From Hericium rajendrae (lineage: Eukaryota; Basidiomycota; Agaricomycetes; Russulales; Hericiaceae): a stretch of 64,000 nucleotides of DNA. The position numbers and the translations under genes are program-made. Below are positions 1 to 9,939 of this stretch, piece by piece. The notes beneath the pieces were generated by a model. That model did no database searches. It was not told the DNA's origin and worked only from the letters and a program-made list of their open reading frames with translations. The stretch's first letter is position 1; every line of letters begins with the position of its first letter. Location: assembly GCA_033439255.1 (NCBI GenBank), contig CM065885.1, forward strand, positions 1 to 64,000, read 5' to 3'.

Positions 1-400
1 TCGTACACCTGGCGCACGAAGGCAGCTGTCCTCGCGCGCTGGATGTACGGTGGTCGTCACCTGGCGCACGAAGGCAGCTGTCCTCGCGCGCTGGATGTAC
101 GGTGGTGACGAGGACGACTGTCCTCGTGCGCCAGGTGTACGATGGTATAGCCGAGAGCGCACGAGGACGACTGTCCTCGTGCGCTGGGTGTCGGGAGATA
201 TATTGAGCAGCGCCGAGGACGACTGTCCTCGTGCGCTGGGTGTCGGGAGATATATTGAGCAGCGCACGAGGACGACTGTCCTCGTGCGCTGGGTGTCGGG
301 AGATATATTGAGCAGCGCACGAGGACGACCGTCCTCGTGCGCTGGGTGTACGATGGTATATCGGGCAGTGCGCAAGGACAGCTGTCCTTGTGTACATACA
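1..400. repeat. Tandem palindromic repeats
   Basis: A field of near-perfect palindromes built on GCGCACGAGGAC and its complement GTCCTCGTGCGC, separated by a few central bases. Units of about 56-62 bp repeat several times between 150 and 350, with a GGGTGTCGGGAGATATATTGAG spacer. Open frames across it are repeat artefacts on both strands. The sequence continues past the left edge of the window. From 401 to 585 I see only AT-rich sequence without a gene. Confidence 0.8.
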
Positions 401-586
401 ATTTGCCTTGTATACACCTACACGTATTTACAGGTTATTGTTCATTTTACACAGTACAGTATTATCTGTGATATGGATAAAATGGATGGTTAGCAATATT
501 GTACATATATGGTATAATCCATACATATAAAATCATGTCAATATTCATTGAAACCTTTACTCTATAATATCCTCATATATGGGACA

Positions 587-870
587 ATGGGCATGCACAA
601 AAATATGGCTGTTCTCATGCATCTCATGTCTGACAGTATAATGGTCAGCGCACAAAGACAACTGTCTTTGTGCGCTGGATATAAGACAGTGTACCGTGCA
701 GCGCACGAGGACAGCTGTCCTCGTGCGCATGCCAAATATCGGAAAATGACTGGTCAGAAATATCCTGCATATTCACTATTTACCATGATAAATAATCTGT
801 CCGAATACCTACTTTCGACCGAACAACCCCCAAACAACCCCAACCCATCCTTTCCCTTAACTGGAGGATG
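587..870 (+). repeat. Second copy of the promoter of the 62.7-kb gene
   Basis: This segment is nearly identical, in the same orientation, to 62416-62698. It contains two palindromes (arms GCGCACAAAGACA and GCGCACGAGGACA) and a C-rich leader, and ends with GGAGGATG. At 62 kb that ATG starts a two-exon gene. Here the similarity stops at the ATG, where element copy A begins. It looks like a duplicated promoter whose gene body has been replaced. Confidence 0.8.
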
Positions 871-1199
871 ATAGTTGTAGATCAAGAGATTATTTGGATT
901 TGTTTATCAGATGATGCAAACTTCTGACAATGCTTAGTCAGGATGAGTTCCAAAGTAATGCTGACTAAGACACTTAAGAAAAATATAATATAATATAATA
1001 TAATATAATAATAATAAAAACAGAAAAGAAAAAAGAATACAAGTTAGATTTTATAATCATACCTGTTTGATGTAGACAATCTAATTATGTACAAATTTAT
1101 TCAGATTTTTTCGAAATTTATAAAGAGATCATGACTTACTGATGGTGATAGTTCAAGATCAAGAGTGATATTTGTTCCTATTGACAGCTACAGGTCTCA

Positions 1200-1790
1200 A
1201 ATAGAGTGCCGATGTTTTTTCCCACGCCTTAGCACAGGCACAATTTTCGACTTTTTGCTTACGTAAAAAGTGTGCAGATACTTCTTACATAAGCATACCG
1301 TAAGAAGAAAATCAAAGTTGTAGAGAAAAATTTTCTGAACAAGAGTACATTGGTCTTGTATGCACAGCCTCAATTGTTATGACATAAAATGCAAAATACT
1401 CGACCAGACCCGAGTTTGAAGAGACTTAGCCATGATTTTCGAAATTTTCTGCTTATGTAAAAGGTGTGCAGATACTTCTTACATAAGCATACCGTGAGAA
1501 GAAAATCAAAGTTGTAGAGAAAAATTTTCTGAACAAGACTGTATTAGTCTTGTATGCACAGCCTCAATTGTTATGACATAAAATGCAAAATACTCGACCA
1601 GACCCGAGTTTGAAGAGACTTAGCCATGATTTTCGAAATTTTCTGCTTATGTAAAAGGTGTGCAGATACTTCTTACATAAGCATACCGTGAGAAGAAAAT
1701 CAAAGTTGTAGAGAAAAATTTTCTGAACAAGACTGTATTAGTCTTGTATGCACAGCATCTGTTGTTATAACATAAAATGTAAAATACTTG
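1200..1790. repeat. 194-bp tandem repeat with 38-bp hairpins
   Basis: Three units with exact 194-bp spacing. Each carries a 38-bp inverted repeat (1257-1294, 1451-1488, 1645-1682) with 10-bp arms GCTTATGTAA/TTACATAAGC (first unit GCTTACGTAA) around the core AAGGTGTGCAGATACTTC or a one-base variant. The same repeat occurs in copies B and C. Confidence 0.85.
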
Positions 1791-2430
1791 GCCAAATTTA
1801 ATTGATAAATTTTAGTATTTGGCTCATATCTTGCAAGGTACTTTGAGGTATTCTTAGCAAATGATACTCCTATAGTCGGAATAATAATGGCCACTACCAT
1901 GCAAAATTTCAGAAGGTACAGACAGGTCCTTGGTATAGTTTCAAGATATAACTGAGCTTAACTGATGCATTTTAGTATTTGGCTCATATCTTGCGAGGTA
2001 CTCCGAGGTATCCTTAGCAAATGACACTCCCATGGTCGGAATAATAATGGCCACCACTACGCAAATTTTCAGAAGGTACAGACAGGTCCTTGATATAGTT
2101 TCAAGATATGACTGAGCTTAACTGATGCATTTTAGTATTTGGCTCATATCTTGCGAGGTACTCCGAGGTATCCTTAGCAAATGACACTCCCATGGTCGGA
2201 ATAATAATGGCCACCACCACGCAAATTTTCAGAAGGTACAGACAGGTCCTTGGTATAGTTTCAAGACATGACTGAGCTTAACTGATGCATTTTAGTATTT
2301 GGCTCATATCTTGCGAGGTACTCCGAGGTATCCTTAGCAAATGACACTCCCATGGTCGGAATAATAATGACCACCACCATGCAAAATTTCAGAAGGTACA
2401 GACAGGTCCTTGGTATAGTTCTGAGATCTG
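1790..2430. repeat. ~163-bp tandem repeat
   Basis: Four units, each with TTTTAGTATTTGGCTCATATC, then GGTATCCTTAGCAAATGA, then CAGAAGGTACAGACAGGTCC. The same array occurs in copy C (about 44580-45215) but not in copy B. Confidence 0.85.
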
Positions 2431-2730
2431 ATGCAGCCCAACTAAGCCTAACTTATTACCCTTATTTCTCTACAACCACTGTGAATTATCCTTAGCAGCC
2501 ACTCCTTCCATGTTAAGATAGATGATGTGTATTATCATGTTAAATTTTAGTCAAAACGATATAGATTTGAGCTAGCAAACATGCATCGTGCTCAGTTTTG
2601 CAGATCGGGAGATAGAAAAAGGCAAATATCTTGAGAACAGCTCCGAGGTATTCTTAGCTCTCTTCAGATCTGAGATCGTGTATCAATACCTCAGAGATCC
2701 TGAAAGTTTCGGAGAAATCGGAGAGGGTCA

Positions 2731-2768
2731 CCGTAATGAGGCCTCATTACGGCAGAGCAAATAGCTTG
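2731..2768. other. Terminal palindrome and conserved terminus of element A
   Basis: A perfect 22-bp palindrome at 2731-2752 (half-site CCGTAATGAGG followed by its complement), then two bases, then GAGCAAATAGCTTG ending at 2768. The three copies of the element diverge immediately after this terminus. Confidence 0.85.
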
Positions 2769-2928
2769 GGGTCGTTGGTTTGGCTCATTGACCGAAGGGA
2801 TTCTAACTCCAAAAACCTTGCAGCAAACGCGACAATGCAGAGGGCTTCGCAACCCGTCAAGAGTACAAAAAAATTGGAGCCTGCTGCGAGAATAAGCAGT
2901 TCTCAGCCCGTACGTAGTCCACCATGTC

Positions 2929-3336
2929 GTGATTTCGCTCTCTCTTACTGTCAAAAAAAAGGTACATAAGGGGAAGAATCGGGAAGTCGACAATGAAGCA
3001 TCGATGGCACGAGTAGATGCAGAGTCTGGCGAAGCCTACAGCCAAACTTCGGTGTCTTTCGGGATTAGCACCACGTTTACCATCACAGAGGCAGATATAG
3101 CTCGACTGACTGCAGTGCCTGAGGATCTCAAACTTGCCTTAGCAGAGGGCCTGAAGGGTGTGCTGCACCGCCTTGGAAAGGACCACGGGTTTACTGCGGA
3201 GGTTGCACAACATGTATGGCAGTTGATGGGAAGCTTCGAGGTCACAGCGCACGCACTAATGGTCATGCAGGAGGCAGCACAAAAGGCACTGGAGGACATA
3301 CTAGACCAGTATGAGAGGATTCTAGTGGATGGCTAA
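2929..3336 (+). CDS. Small hypothetical protein or gene remnant
   Basis: The frame encodes about 110-135 residues ending at 3336. The part from about 2975 on looks genuinely coding: a Thr/Ser-rich stretch, then an amphipathic helical region (TEADIARLTAVPEDLK, then GFTAEVAQHVWQLMGS). Upstream, 2814-2910 is open in another frame and has splice-like sites (GTACGTAG near 2909), so the gene may have a further 5' exon. It begins just beyond the terminus of element A and could itself be a remnant. I do not recognise the family. From 3337 to 3870 I see nothing convincing. Confidence 0.35.
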   Translation: MISLSLTVKKKVHKGKNREVDNEASMARVDAESGEAYSQTSVSFGISTTFTITEADIARLTAVPEDLKLALAEGLKGVLHRLGKDHGFTAEVAQHVWQLMGSFEVTAHALMVMQEAAQKALEDILDQYERILVDG

Positions 3337-3870
3337 AGTCATTGTATCACGCTCATCTAGAAAGTAGTACAGACTGTGTCGGACAAGCTGTAAGATGTGG
3401 TCGATGTCGTCATGTTCAAGTACACGAAGTCGGCCACAAAGACTCAAGGAGGGCCGTATCTCATTGTCAGTGTCGCGCCAGAGCTTGAGAATGGGCTGGC
3501 CACGTCGGCTCGGAGAAGTCTACGCACTCGAGAATTTGGTCGAGCTGAAGCCGATGTTGTTGTCAGATCCTGATCGCGGCCAGTCTGACATCACGGACAA
3601 TGTTTCGGAAGCCCATGGTGTATAGATAGGGAAGGCTAAGAACGCAGGACTAAGTAGTAGACTATAGACAAGACGACATGCTGACGCGTTGCCCCTTCGC
3701 CGCCACCCATTTCTTCTTTCATCAGGCATGGAACCCTTCACCAAGATTGCATCTACCGAGAAAAGTGGTGCGAGAGCACGTTGGAGCTAGACTTCTTTGG
3801 AAGCCTTCGCAGAGCCTGAGATGAGTACTCCGCGGTTACATATCGGTTGCAAAACACACCGTCATCTGAA

Positions 3871-4972
3871 CTATAACAGCCTGCTGGTCCTCGATTTTAT
3901 CAGCTCAGCAGACACCACATCTCGCTGCTCAGGATAGAACTGCCGTAGAATCGCATCCTGCGCTCCACGGCAGAACTGAACTAACGGTTCGTCCTTCGAA
4001 CGACCTGGCGGTGGCTCGAGGTGTAAGAGTGCAGCGTGCGTCTCAGCACTCTTGACAATATGCATCGGAATGGGCAGCCCATCAATATGGAGGTTGCACA
4101 TCTTGAACTTGGTCAGCATATGTTGCACCGTCTTGTCAACTGTCTCGAAGATGTTTAACAGCTCGGAGTGTGGACGTTCTGCGGCTGCCGCATAGTCGGG
4201 TTCGAGCCAGAAGTTGGAATCAAAGACTAAGGCTACGTCACAGAATCGCGTCAAGGTAAAACCTAGAGATGGGGTGCAGCAAGAGCTTCAGCACTATGGC
4301 ACGAATGGAATACCATTATGCACTTACTGCGCATGACAAGACTTTGTAGTGATATGCCGAGTTGGGCTATAGGGGCAAGGACCCGCCACGATATGGAAGT
4401 GGCGACGTGCCCCCACGGCTGCCACCTCCACTCAGGTGTGACATTTGTTCGAAAGGTATCAGCAAATGTGACGGCTGAGGATGGTTCGCAGATGCGAGCG
4501 CGTCTCTGGGCGATAGCGAAATCGACTGCCACACAAATCAAGGGAGACTTGAGGTCTTGAGGATCGATAAGGATGCAGGCAATGATAGAATCAGAGTCCC
4601 AAGGCGCCTCCGGATCATCGGTGAAGGCGAAGGCATGAATCCGGTTGAGTTTTGCAAGGACATGTCGATAGTTGATTAGGGTGCTTAGCAGAACGTCAAG
4701 GAAAGGATCAAGGTGATACCGGGCGAAGCGTCTTACCTTTCACCTGGTTCCCGTGAGGACACTTCGCCATATATGTTTCGTAGAAGTCCCGCCGTAATGT
4801 CACGGAACCGAACAGATGTGTGCAATAGAGATGAGAGAGGGTCCCAAAATTTCTCGACGCTGGGCTGCGTGACGAGGTCCATGAAGCAATCTACAAGGTA
4901 GACCAGGATGGTTTCGCAAAGCAGTTCGACGGGAAGTGCCCGTGATACAGATTTAAGAGCAAGCTGCTCCAT
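3871..4972 (-). CDS. F-box-like protein
   Basis: The start at 4972 gives MEQLAL, then the F-box-like stretch ALPVELLCETILVYLVDCF and a pattern of tryptophan and leucine residues common in basidiomycete F-box proteins. Reading continues through an intron with donor GTAAGACG near 4727, then an exon from about 4685 to 4263 (including LINYRHVLAKLNRIHAFAFT), and a last exon from about 4254 to the stop at 3871. The product would be roughly 350-370 residues. F-box proteins of this type are inferred to be substrate adaptors of SCF ubiquitin ligases. The C-terminal half has no motif I recognise. The intron near 4260 is not exactly placed. The call rests on the N-terminal pattern only. Confidence 0.45.
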
Positions 4973-5563
4973 GCTTGGATAACGGATGTTGATACTGAAA
5001 ATACAAGCGGGAAAGGTCGGGGGTGAGGCCCCGGTGAGAAGGGAGTGTGGTCGGAATTGCCGCCCACGCGAGTCGGTGGCTTAGCATAGGCAAAACAGTC
5101 TGAAGCGCCCAACTGCAGCCACATTTATTCTTACATAATGTCTAGTCATGCGTTGTCTCGCCCAACAACCCTCACACATCACCATGTCTCCAATTCTCCA
5201 GTTAAAGGAAAGGCTGTGCGAGCGGCGAATCAAGACGGTTTTCCACCGCCAGCTGCGAGAGGAGGAGTGCAGGCAAATACAACATACCATGGTGGTCAGA
5301 AGCATGTTCCCTGGCCATGGGGTCAACTCATGTCCCCGACATGTCTACCTGCATATTAGCCAATGGAGAACTCACCCACACCATCTCAGATGAGCGCCAA
5401 TGGTTGCACCTGGACCGGACTTGACTTGAGATTACAAAACAACAAAAGGCACAGTTACATGATGTACAACGACCGAGCAACGTTACGATGACTATCGAAG
5501 AGTTGACACAAGTGAAATGGAGAGACGTCGACCGCAGGGCATGATCACCACCACCCTTGCCAA

Positions 5564-7634
5564 CTAGAGCTTCTCCAGCATGGCCAGATCGTGGTCACGC
5601 TTGATGATGGCAATATCCCGGACGCCCGGCACAAAGACATCGTTCAGGTGCGCGGGGTATCTGACCTCGCCCTCAACACCAGCCCAGTCAAAATCGATGA
5701 TCTTGACCCTTGCGTCTAGCCCTTCACCCTCGATCATAATATTGGGCCTACGAAGATCGCCATGGACCAGGTTGCTTTGATGAAGGCGGTGGACTGCGTC
5801 CCTGATCATGTCGCGGAGAGCCTCGGATAGCTGCCCCGCCGCCTCGGCCGTCTTTCCCTTGATGTATTCCATCACAACCATACGACGCTGTCCGTAATGG
5901 AGGGAGGGGTCGGACGAAATGTCACCGCAGTAGTAAAGCTTGGGTGCTAAATCGGCGTCTGCCAGCAGACGATGCGCCTGGGCTCCGTATGTGTCCGGAA
6001 ACTTGACAACAATCTGTTGCTCCATCTCGACCCTCCCTGTTCCCTCCTGCCTGACATTGCCCTGGGATGTGGCAGCTCCGTCGTCCTTGGCTATGGACAC
6101 CACAGTGGCAAGAAAGGTCATGCATGTCCTGTCGTCCTCGAGTGGTTCCTTGTATTCGAACCTGACTACATGACCATTGGTGTGGTAAGAGTGTATGGAG
6201 GGGTAAAAGCGTTGGGTTGGGTAGTCGGCTTCTGGAAGAGTGGAATAGTCCTGGTCGAGGTCCTGAAGGGCACGACGAAGTGAGTAAAAGACGTGAGCTG
6301 GACCCAGGACAGAGGCAATGTCGTCAGTGCGAGTCTGGCCAATCCAAAGGGGGCTCAGTCGCTGGGCGATGACGACCGAGGTTAACACGCAGCCAACAAC
6401 CACGACCAAAGGCCCAGCGATGCCAATGACGAAGCTCGGGCAGCAGCATCGCGCGCGAAGGCCCACACGCTGTAGGGGATGCAAAATTAGAGCATGATAT
6501 CTTGACAGTTGTCAAACTTACCTCCGTAATAGCCCATGCCGCCAGATACGATAATACACCCTGTACAGTCGGGTCCCCGCTGACACCCAGGAAGCCTTTC
6601 AGCTCTTCAAGACAGAGAACGGCCACCTCCGTAGGTGGGTTAGTCCGAATGGTAAACATGCCCGCATCCGCAGTGGTCCCGTCGGGGTTGGCAGCCTGCA
6701 TGCCACCTCTGCCAAGGATTCTACTGAGAAGTGCGCGAATGGTTGTCTCGCGGTCCTTTTCGTTAGTGACCACAGTAGAAAGTTCCCGTATGAGCGCAGC
6801 TGTATCGTGGGTGACCTGCTCGACGGTGGTTGCGTTGGGGTCCTTCAACTCTGCCAGGAACTTGTTATAATCCTTGACATGTGCCAGGAACTTGGCAAAT
6901 ACAGTATGGTAGAGCTCGATTGGGGGGGCCTGGGTTGGAGGTAATCCTGGGGCATGGCAGCCATCAAGAATTGGGTCATAACGCTGGCGTTGCCTGTAAG
7001 CCGACGCCGAACCTGAGTGGGTTGACGGCGAGCCACGTTTGACAGAAGAGAGGGTCTGGTTGTAAGCTAGATGGGGTGTGAACGCATGGTGGCTAGGAAT
7101 TGCCACATTGACGTACTGTTCACGAGCTTTGTGGTACGGGTATCCTCATCCTGGACAACAGCCGCAGGGACAGGGAAGTCAAATCGATCGACCGAAGGAT
7201 GATAGCGAATTTCAGCAACAACGTGGCTGATAGGTAACTGAGTACTACGACTCTTTCGACGTCCTAAAAGTGGTAAGATTGGCTGATGGATAGACTCGTT
7301 GATGCCGTGATCGGCCAGCTTCGTCAGGTCATAGTCATTGCGCCGCAACCCGTTCATCAGGCCATCTGGCATAAGGATCTCATTCTTCGGCTTTGTGGCA
7401 TACTAAGTAGAACCTGCGAGTGGGCAAGAGTGACAGCCAACGTACCTTCCAGATGACCACAATCGTCGTAGTCACGCCCGCGGAGGCCGCAACCTTCTCT
7501 CTTATGACCCTCACTGTATCATCCTGTCCGATGTCGACTTCGAGGCAGCTTGGGTCGGCATAGGGTTTGATTGGGACATTGTGATAAACGATCACAACCA
7601 CAGTACCACCGGAGTTCACGGCGAGGCTGGTCAT
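5564..7634 (-). CDS. Crinkler-type protein with kinase-like C-terminal domain
   Basis: Four exons join in frame: 7634-7446, 7402-7117, 7012-6522 and 6469-5564, giving about 623 residues. The N-terminus (about 63 residues) has the ubiquitin-like header pattern of Crinkler proteins, with an acidic VDIGQDDTVRVIREK segment and a closing VIWK. The middle is helical. The last exon opens with a hydrophobic stretch (FVIGIAGPLVVVVGCVL) and continues into a protein-kinase-like lobe: VVMEYIKGK hinge, HGDLRRPNIM catalytic-loop equivalent (HGD in place of HRD) and DFDWAG in place of DFG. The gene starts at 7634 because the family header begins there; an upstream in-frame ATG at 7718 is less likely. Crinkler-type proteins are known in oomycetes, chytrids and some basidiomycetes as secreted or conflict-related effectors. 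The function here is inferred. From 7750 to 8150 I see no gene. Confidence 0.65.
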
Positions 7635-8399
7635 GTTGATGGTAGGATGTGAGAGAAGACTGCAGTGGAAAGATGTGAGGAAGGCAAGGACGGAGTGGAC
7701 GCCACCGGTAAAATGCAATGGAAGGAACTGGGTTGTGGGCCACCGAGGACTTGGCTGACTTTAAACCCTAGCGGAGTTCAAAACTAAGCGACACGTGGCA
7801 ATGCTCATGCATACAGCATGTGATTTCAACGGAGGGTTGCGGTGCACTACACCGAAGACATGATCTGGTCACCCGGAGGACCACTCAATCTCTCTACGCA
7901 AAAATTGTCCAGCCCGGATATCGAGAGTTGATGCTCAGCACTGAACCGAGCATCTGGGACATGGTCTTACAACAAAGTGCAAAATGAATGTTTGCTCTAA
8001 TATTGTCTATTAATTTTTACATGCAAAGCAGCCGTAGACGTACAGTGCCAACCACTTGATTGGGTGCTGCCACCAATATTTCAGGATCTCAGGTGGCCCA
8101 GGTTCCAAAACTGAGGTAATCATGAGGCCCTCCGATGGGATACACCCAGCAATGAGATGGGTGCGTTGACGACTCGCCGGTCTGCTGGCAAGATCTTCGT
8201 CGGGGCAGGCCGGACCGGGCTGAACAAGGTATGCTGCCGGTTGTCAAAAAAACAATCTTGTTATTATCTTAGACGCCGGCAAATGATTAGACAACGGCGG
8301 CACCGGTCCCAGCAACTCAAGGGTGAGGGGGCCGCGGGTTCTTAGTGCGGAGGTGCCCAAACCTGAATTTCATGCCTGGGGATTGCTGTCCACATCAAA

Positions 8400-9545
8400 T
8401 ACGTTGAGACTGGTGGGTGACCGAGATCCAGACTGGTGAGTACACTCGATCGGAGGGACTTACGATCCGACTCATACCAGATGTCGATGGGTTCAGCAGA
8501 TACTTTGGAAGTGACGGTCCAGCCAGAGGCAGGAACAGCGAGCAACCCAACATCGGACTTCGTCATCCCGAGCTGGCGGGGCACACCCGCCAGCATGATA
8601 TCGCTATCTCAATCGAAGGCGAAACATCGCTGAGGACGGGGCTCCTGTCAGAATGATTTCTCTATCCGAGTCGACATCACCGTCAGCCATCGCTGGCCGC
8701 CAGCATGTGACAGGTGGCGCCAGCCACGCATTGTTACCTGGCCATTACCCGAGGCAACGTGGCTATCTTATGAGGGCCGTGGTGACTACAAATCAGAGCA
8801 CCAGGACCTACGGGGCACCAGCCAGCCATGGCCATTGCATGTCGACGACCAGCACTGGCGGGGCGTGCCCGCAAGCATGCACCTGCCATCTCAATCGAAT
8901 GCCAGACGTTGGGGAACGCGGGGTGCACCAGCCCGCAAGAGCCGTCGCACGCCACCATTCCACGCCGGCAGATGGGGCATGCACCCACCGCGGCCCATCA
9001 ATGTCCATCGTCAGCCATTTCTGGCCGCCGACGAGCGTCAGAGACAACGGGGCGCCAGCCAGCCATGACCGTCACACACCATCGTCCCGAGCTGGTGGGG
9101 CCTGCCTGCCACCATGAATCCGCTGTCCCAATCGACGTTGCCGTCAGCGACGAATGGCCGCGAGCATGCAGCTGCTACTGCCCATCGACGCCCGTCGTCA
9201 GCCATTTCTGGCCGCCGGTAAGTGCCGGAGCCAACGGGGCGCCAGCCAGCCATGCACCCACCACCGCCCATCGATGCCCGTAGTCAGCCATTTCTGGCCG
9301 CCGACGAGCGTCAGAGACAACGGGGCGCCAGCCAGCCATGGCCGTCACACACCGTCGTCTGGAGCTGGCGGGGCCTGCCCGCCACCATGAATCCGCTGTC
9401 ACAATCGACGTTGCCGTCCAGACACCACCGCCCGTCGATGCCCGTCGTCGACCATTTCTGGCCGTCGTGCTCGGTTGCGAGTGGTGGAGGCAAAGTGTGG
9501 GAGGGAGAGAAGAGTGTAGGGGGGGGGAGAGAAGGGACGACAACG
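8400..9545. repeat. Minisatellite field, left of the three-gene cluster
   Basis: Imperfect repeats sharing CAGCCATTTCTGGCCGCC, GACGAGCGTCAGAG, GGGCGCCAGCCAGCCATG and GTCACACACCGTCGTC. The same words occur in the same orientation at 18600-19560. Both fields end in a similar boundary (GCCAGCTGGC followed by a short AT-rich stretch). All frames through it are repeat artefacts. Confidence 0.8.
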
Positions 9546-9939
9546 GCTATAAAAAGGCCAGCTGGCACCAATCAATAAATCAAGCCCGTTCGGCAACGGG
9601 CGAGAATGTCACGTGACATGAAATTGTTAGGGTCACAATCGCGCCCTGCCTACTTCAATGTCCTTCAGCGAATCAGGTGAAAAGGAAGGGGGTGGTTGTC
9701 CGGTTCGACGTCGGAGATGATACTCCGTGGACACAACCCATTTCGAAGCTGTTCTGGCTCTGCGCCAGCCTGGCCGTTTGTTTGGGTTTCGATGAGCACA
9801 TCGGGCAGATAAGATGGTGAGATCAGCATGGCATTGGTTGTAGACATTTAAAAAAAAACACAGGGCAAGTGACAGAACCGCACTGACAAGAAGGTGAAAA
9901 AGGAGATCTCCTCTGAAGGCCCCGAGGTCACTACGCAAA

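Larger units (their letters stand above)
870..2768 (-). mobile_element. Truncated element end (copy A)
   Basis: This copy matches 39847-42196 (copy B) in its left part and 43900-45559 (copy C) in its right part. Read on the minus strand it is the outer end and promoter/5' leader of the RecQ-carrying element, cut off before the coding exons. It holds the CTTAGTCAG hairpin (933-969), splice-donor-like CAGGTATG near 1065, a 194-bp tandem array, a 163-bp tandem array and the terminal palindrome. No open reading frame in it looks real. The left junction at 870 abuts the duplicated promoter. Confidence 0.7.

Noticed and set aside
870-2768. A complete Helitron
   Set aside because: No Rep/Hel protein or 5' TC end is visible, and the terminus is CTTG rather than CTRR. 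I kept only 'hairpin-ended element' as the description.
8650-9620. Many overlapping frames of 80-150 codons
   Set aside because: Produced by a minisatellite; the same words appear in all frames.
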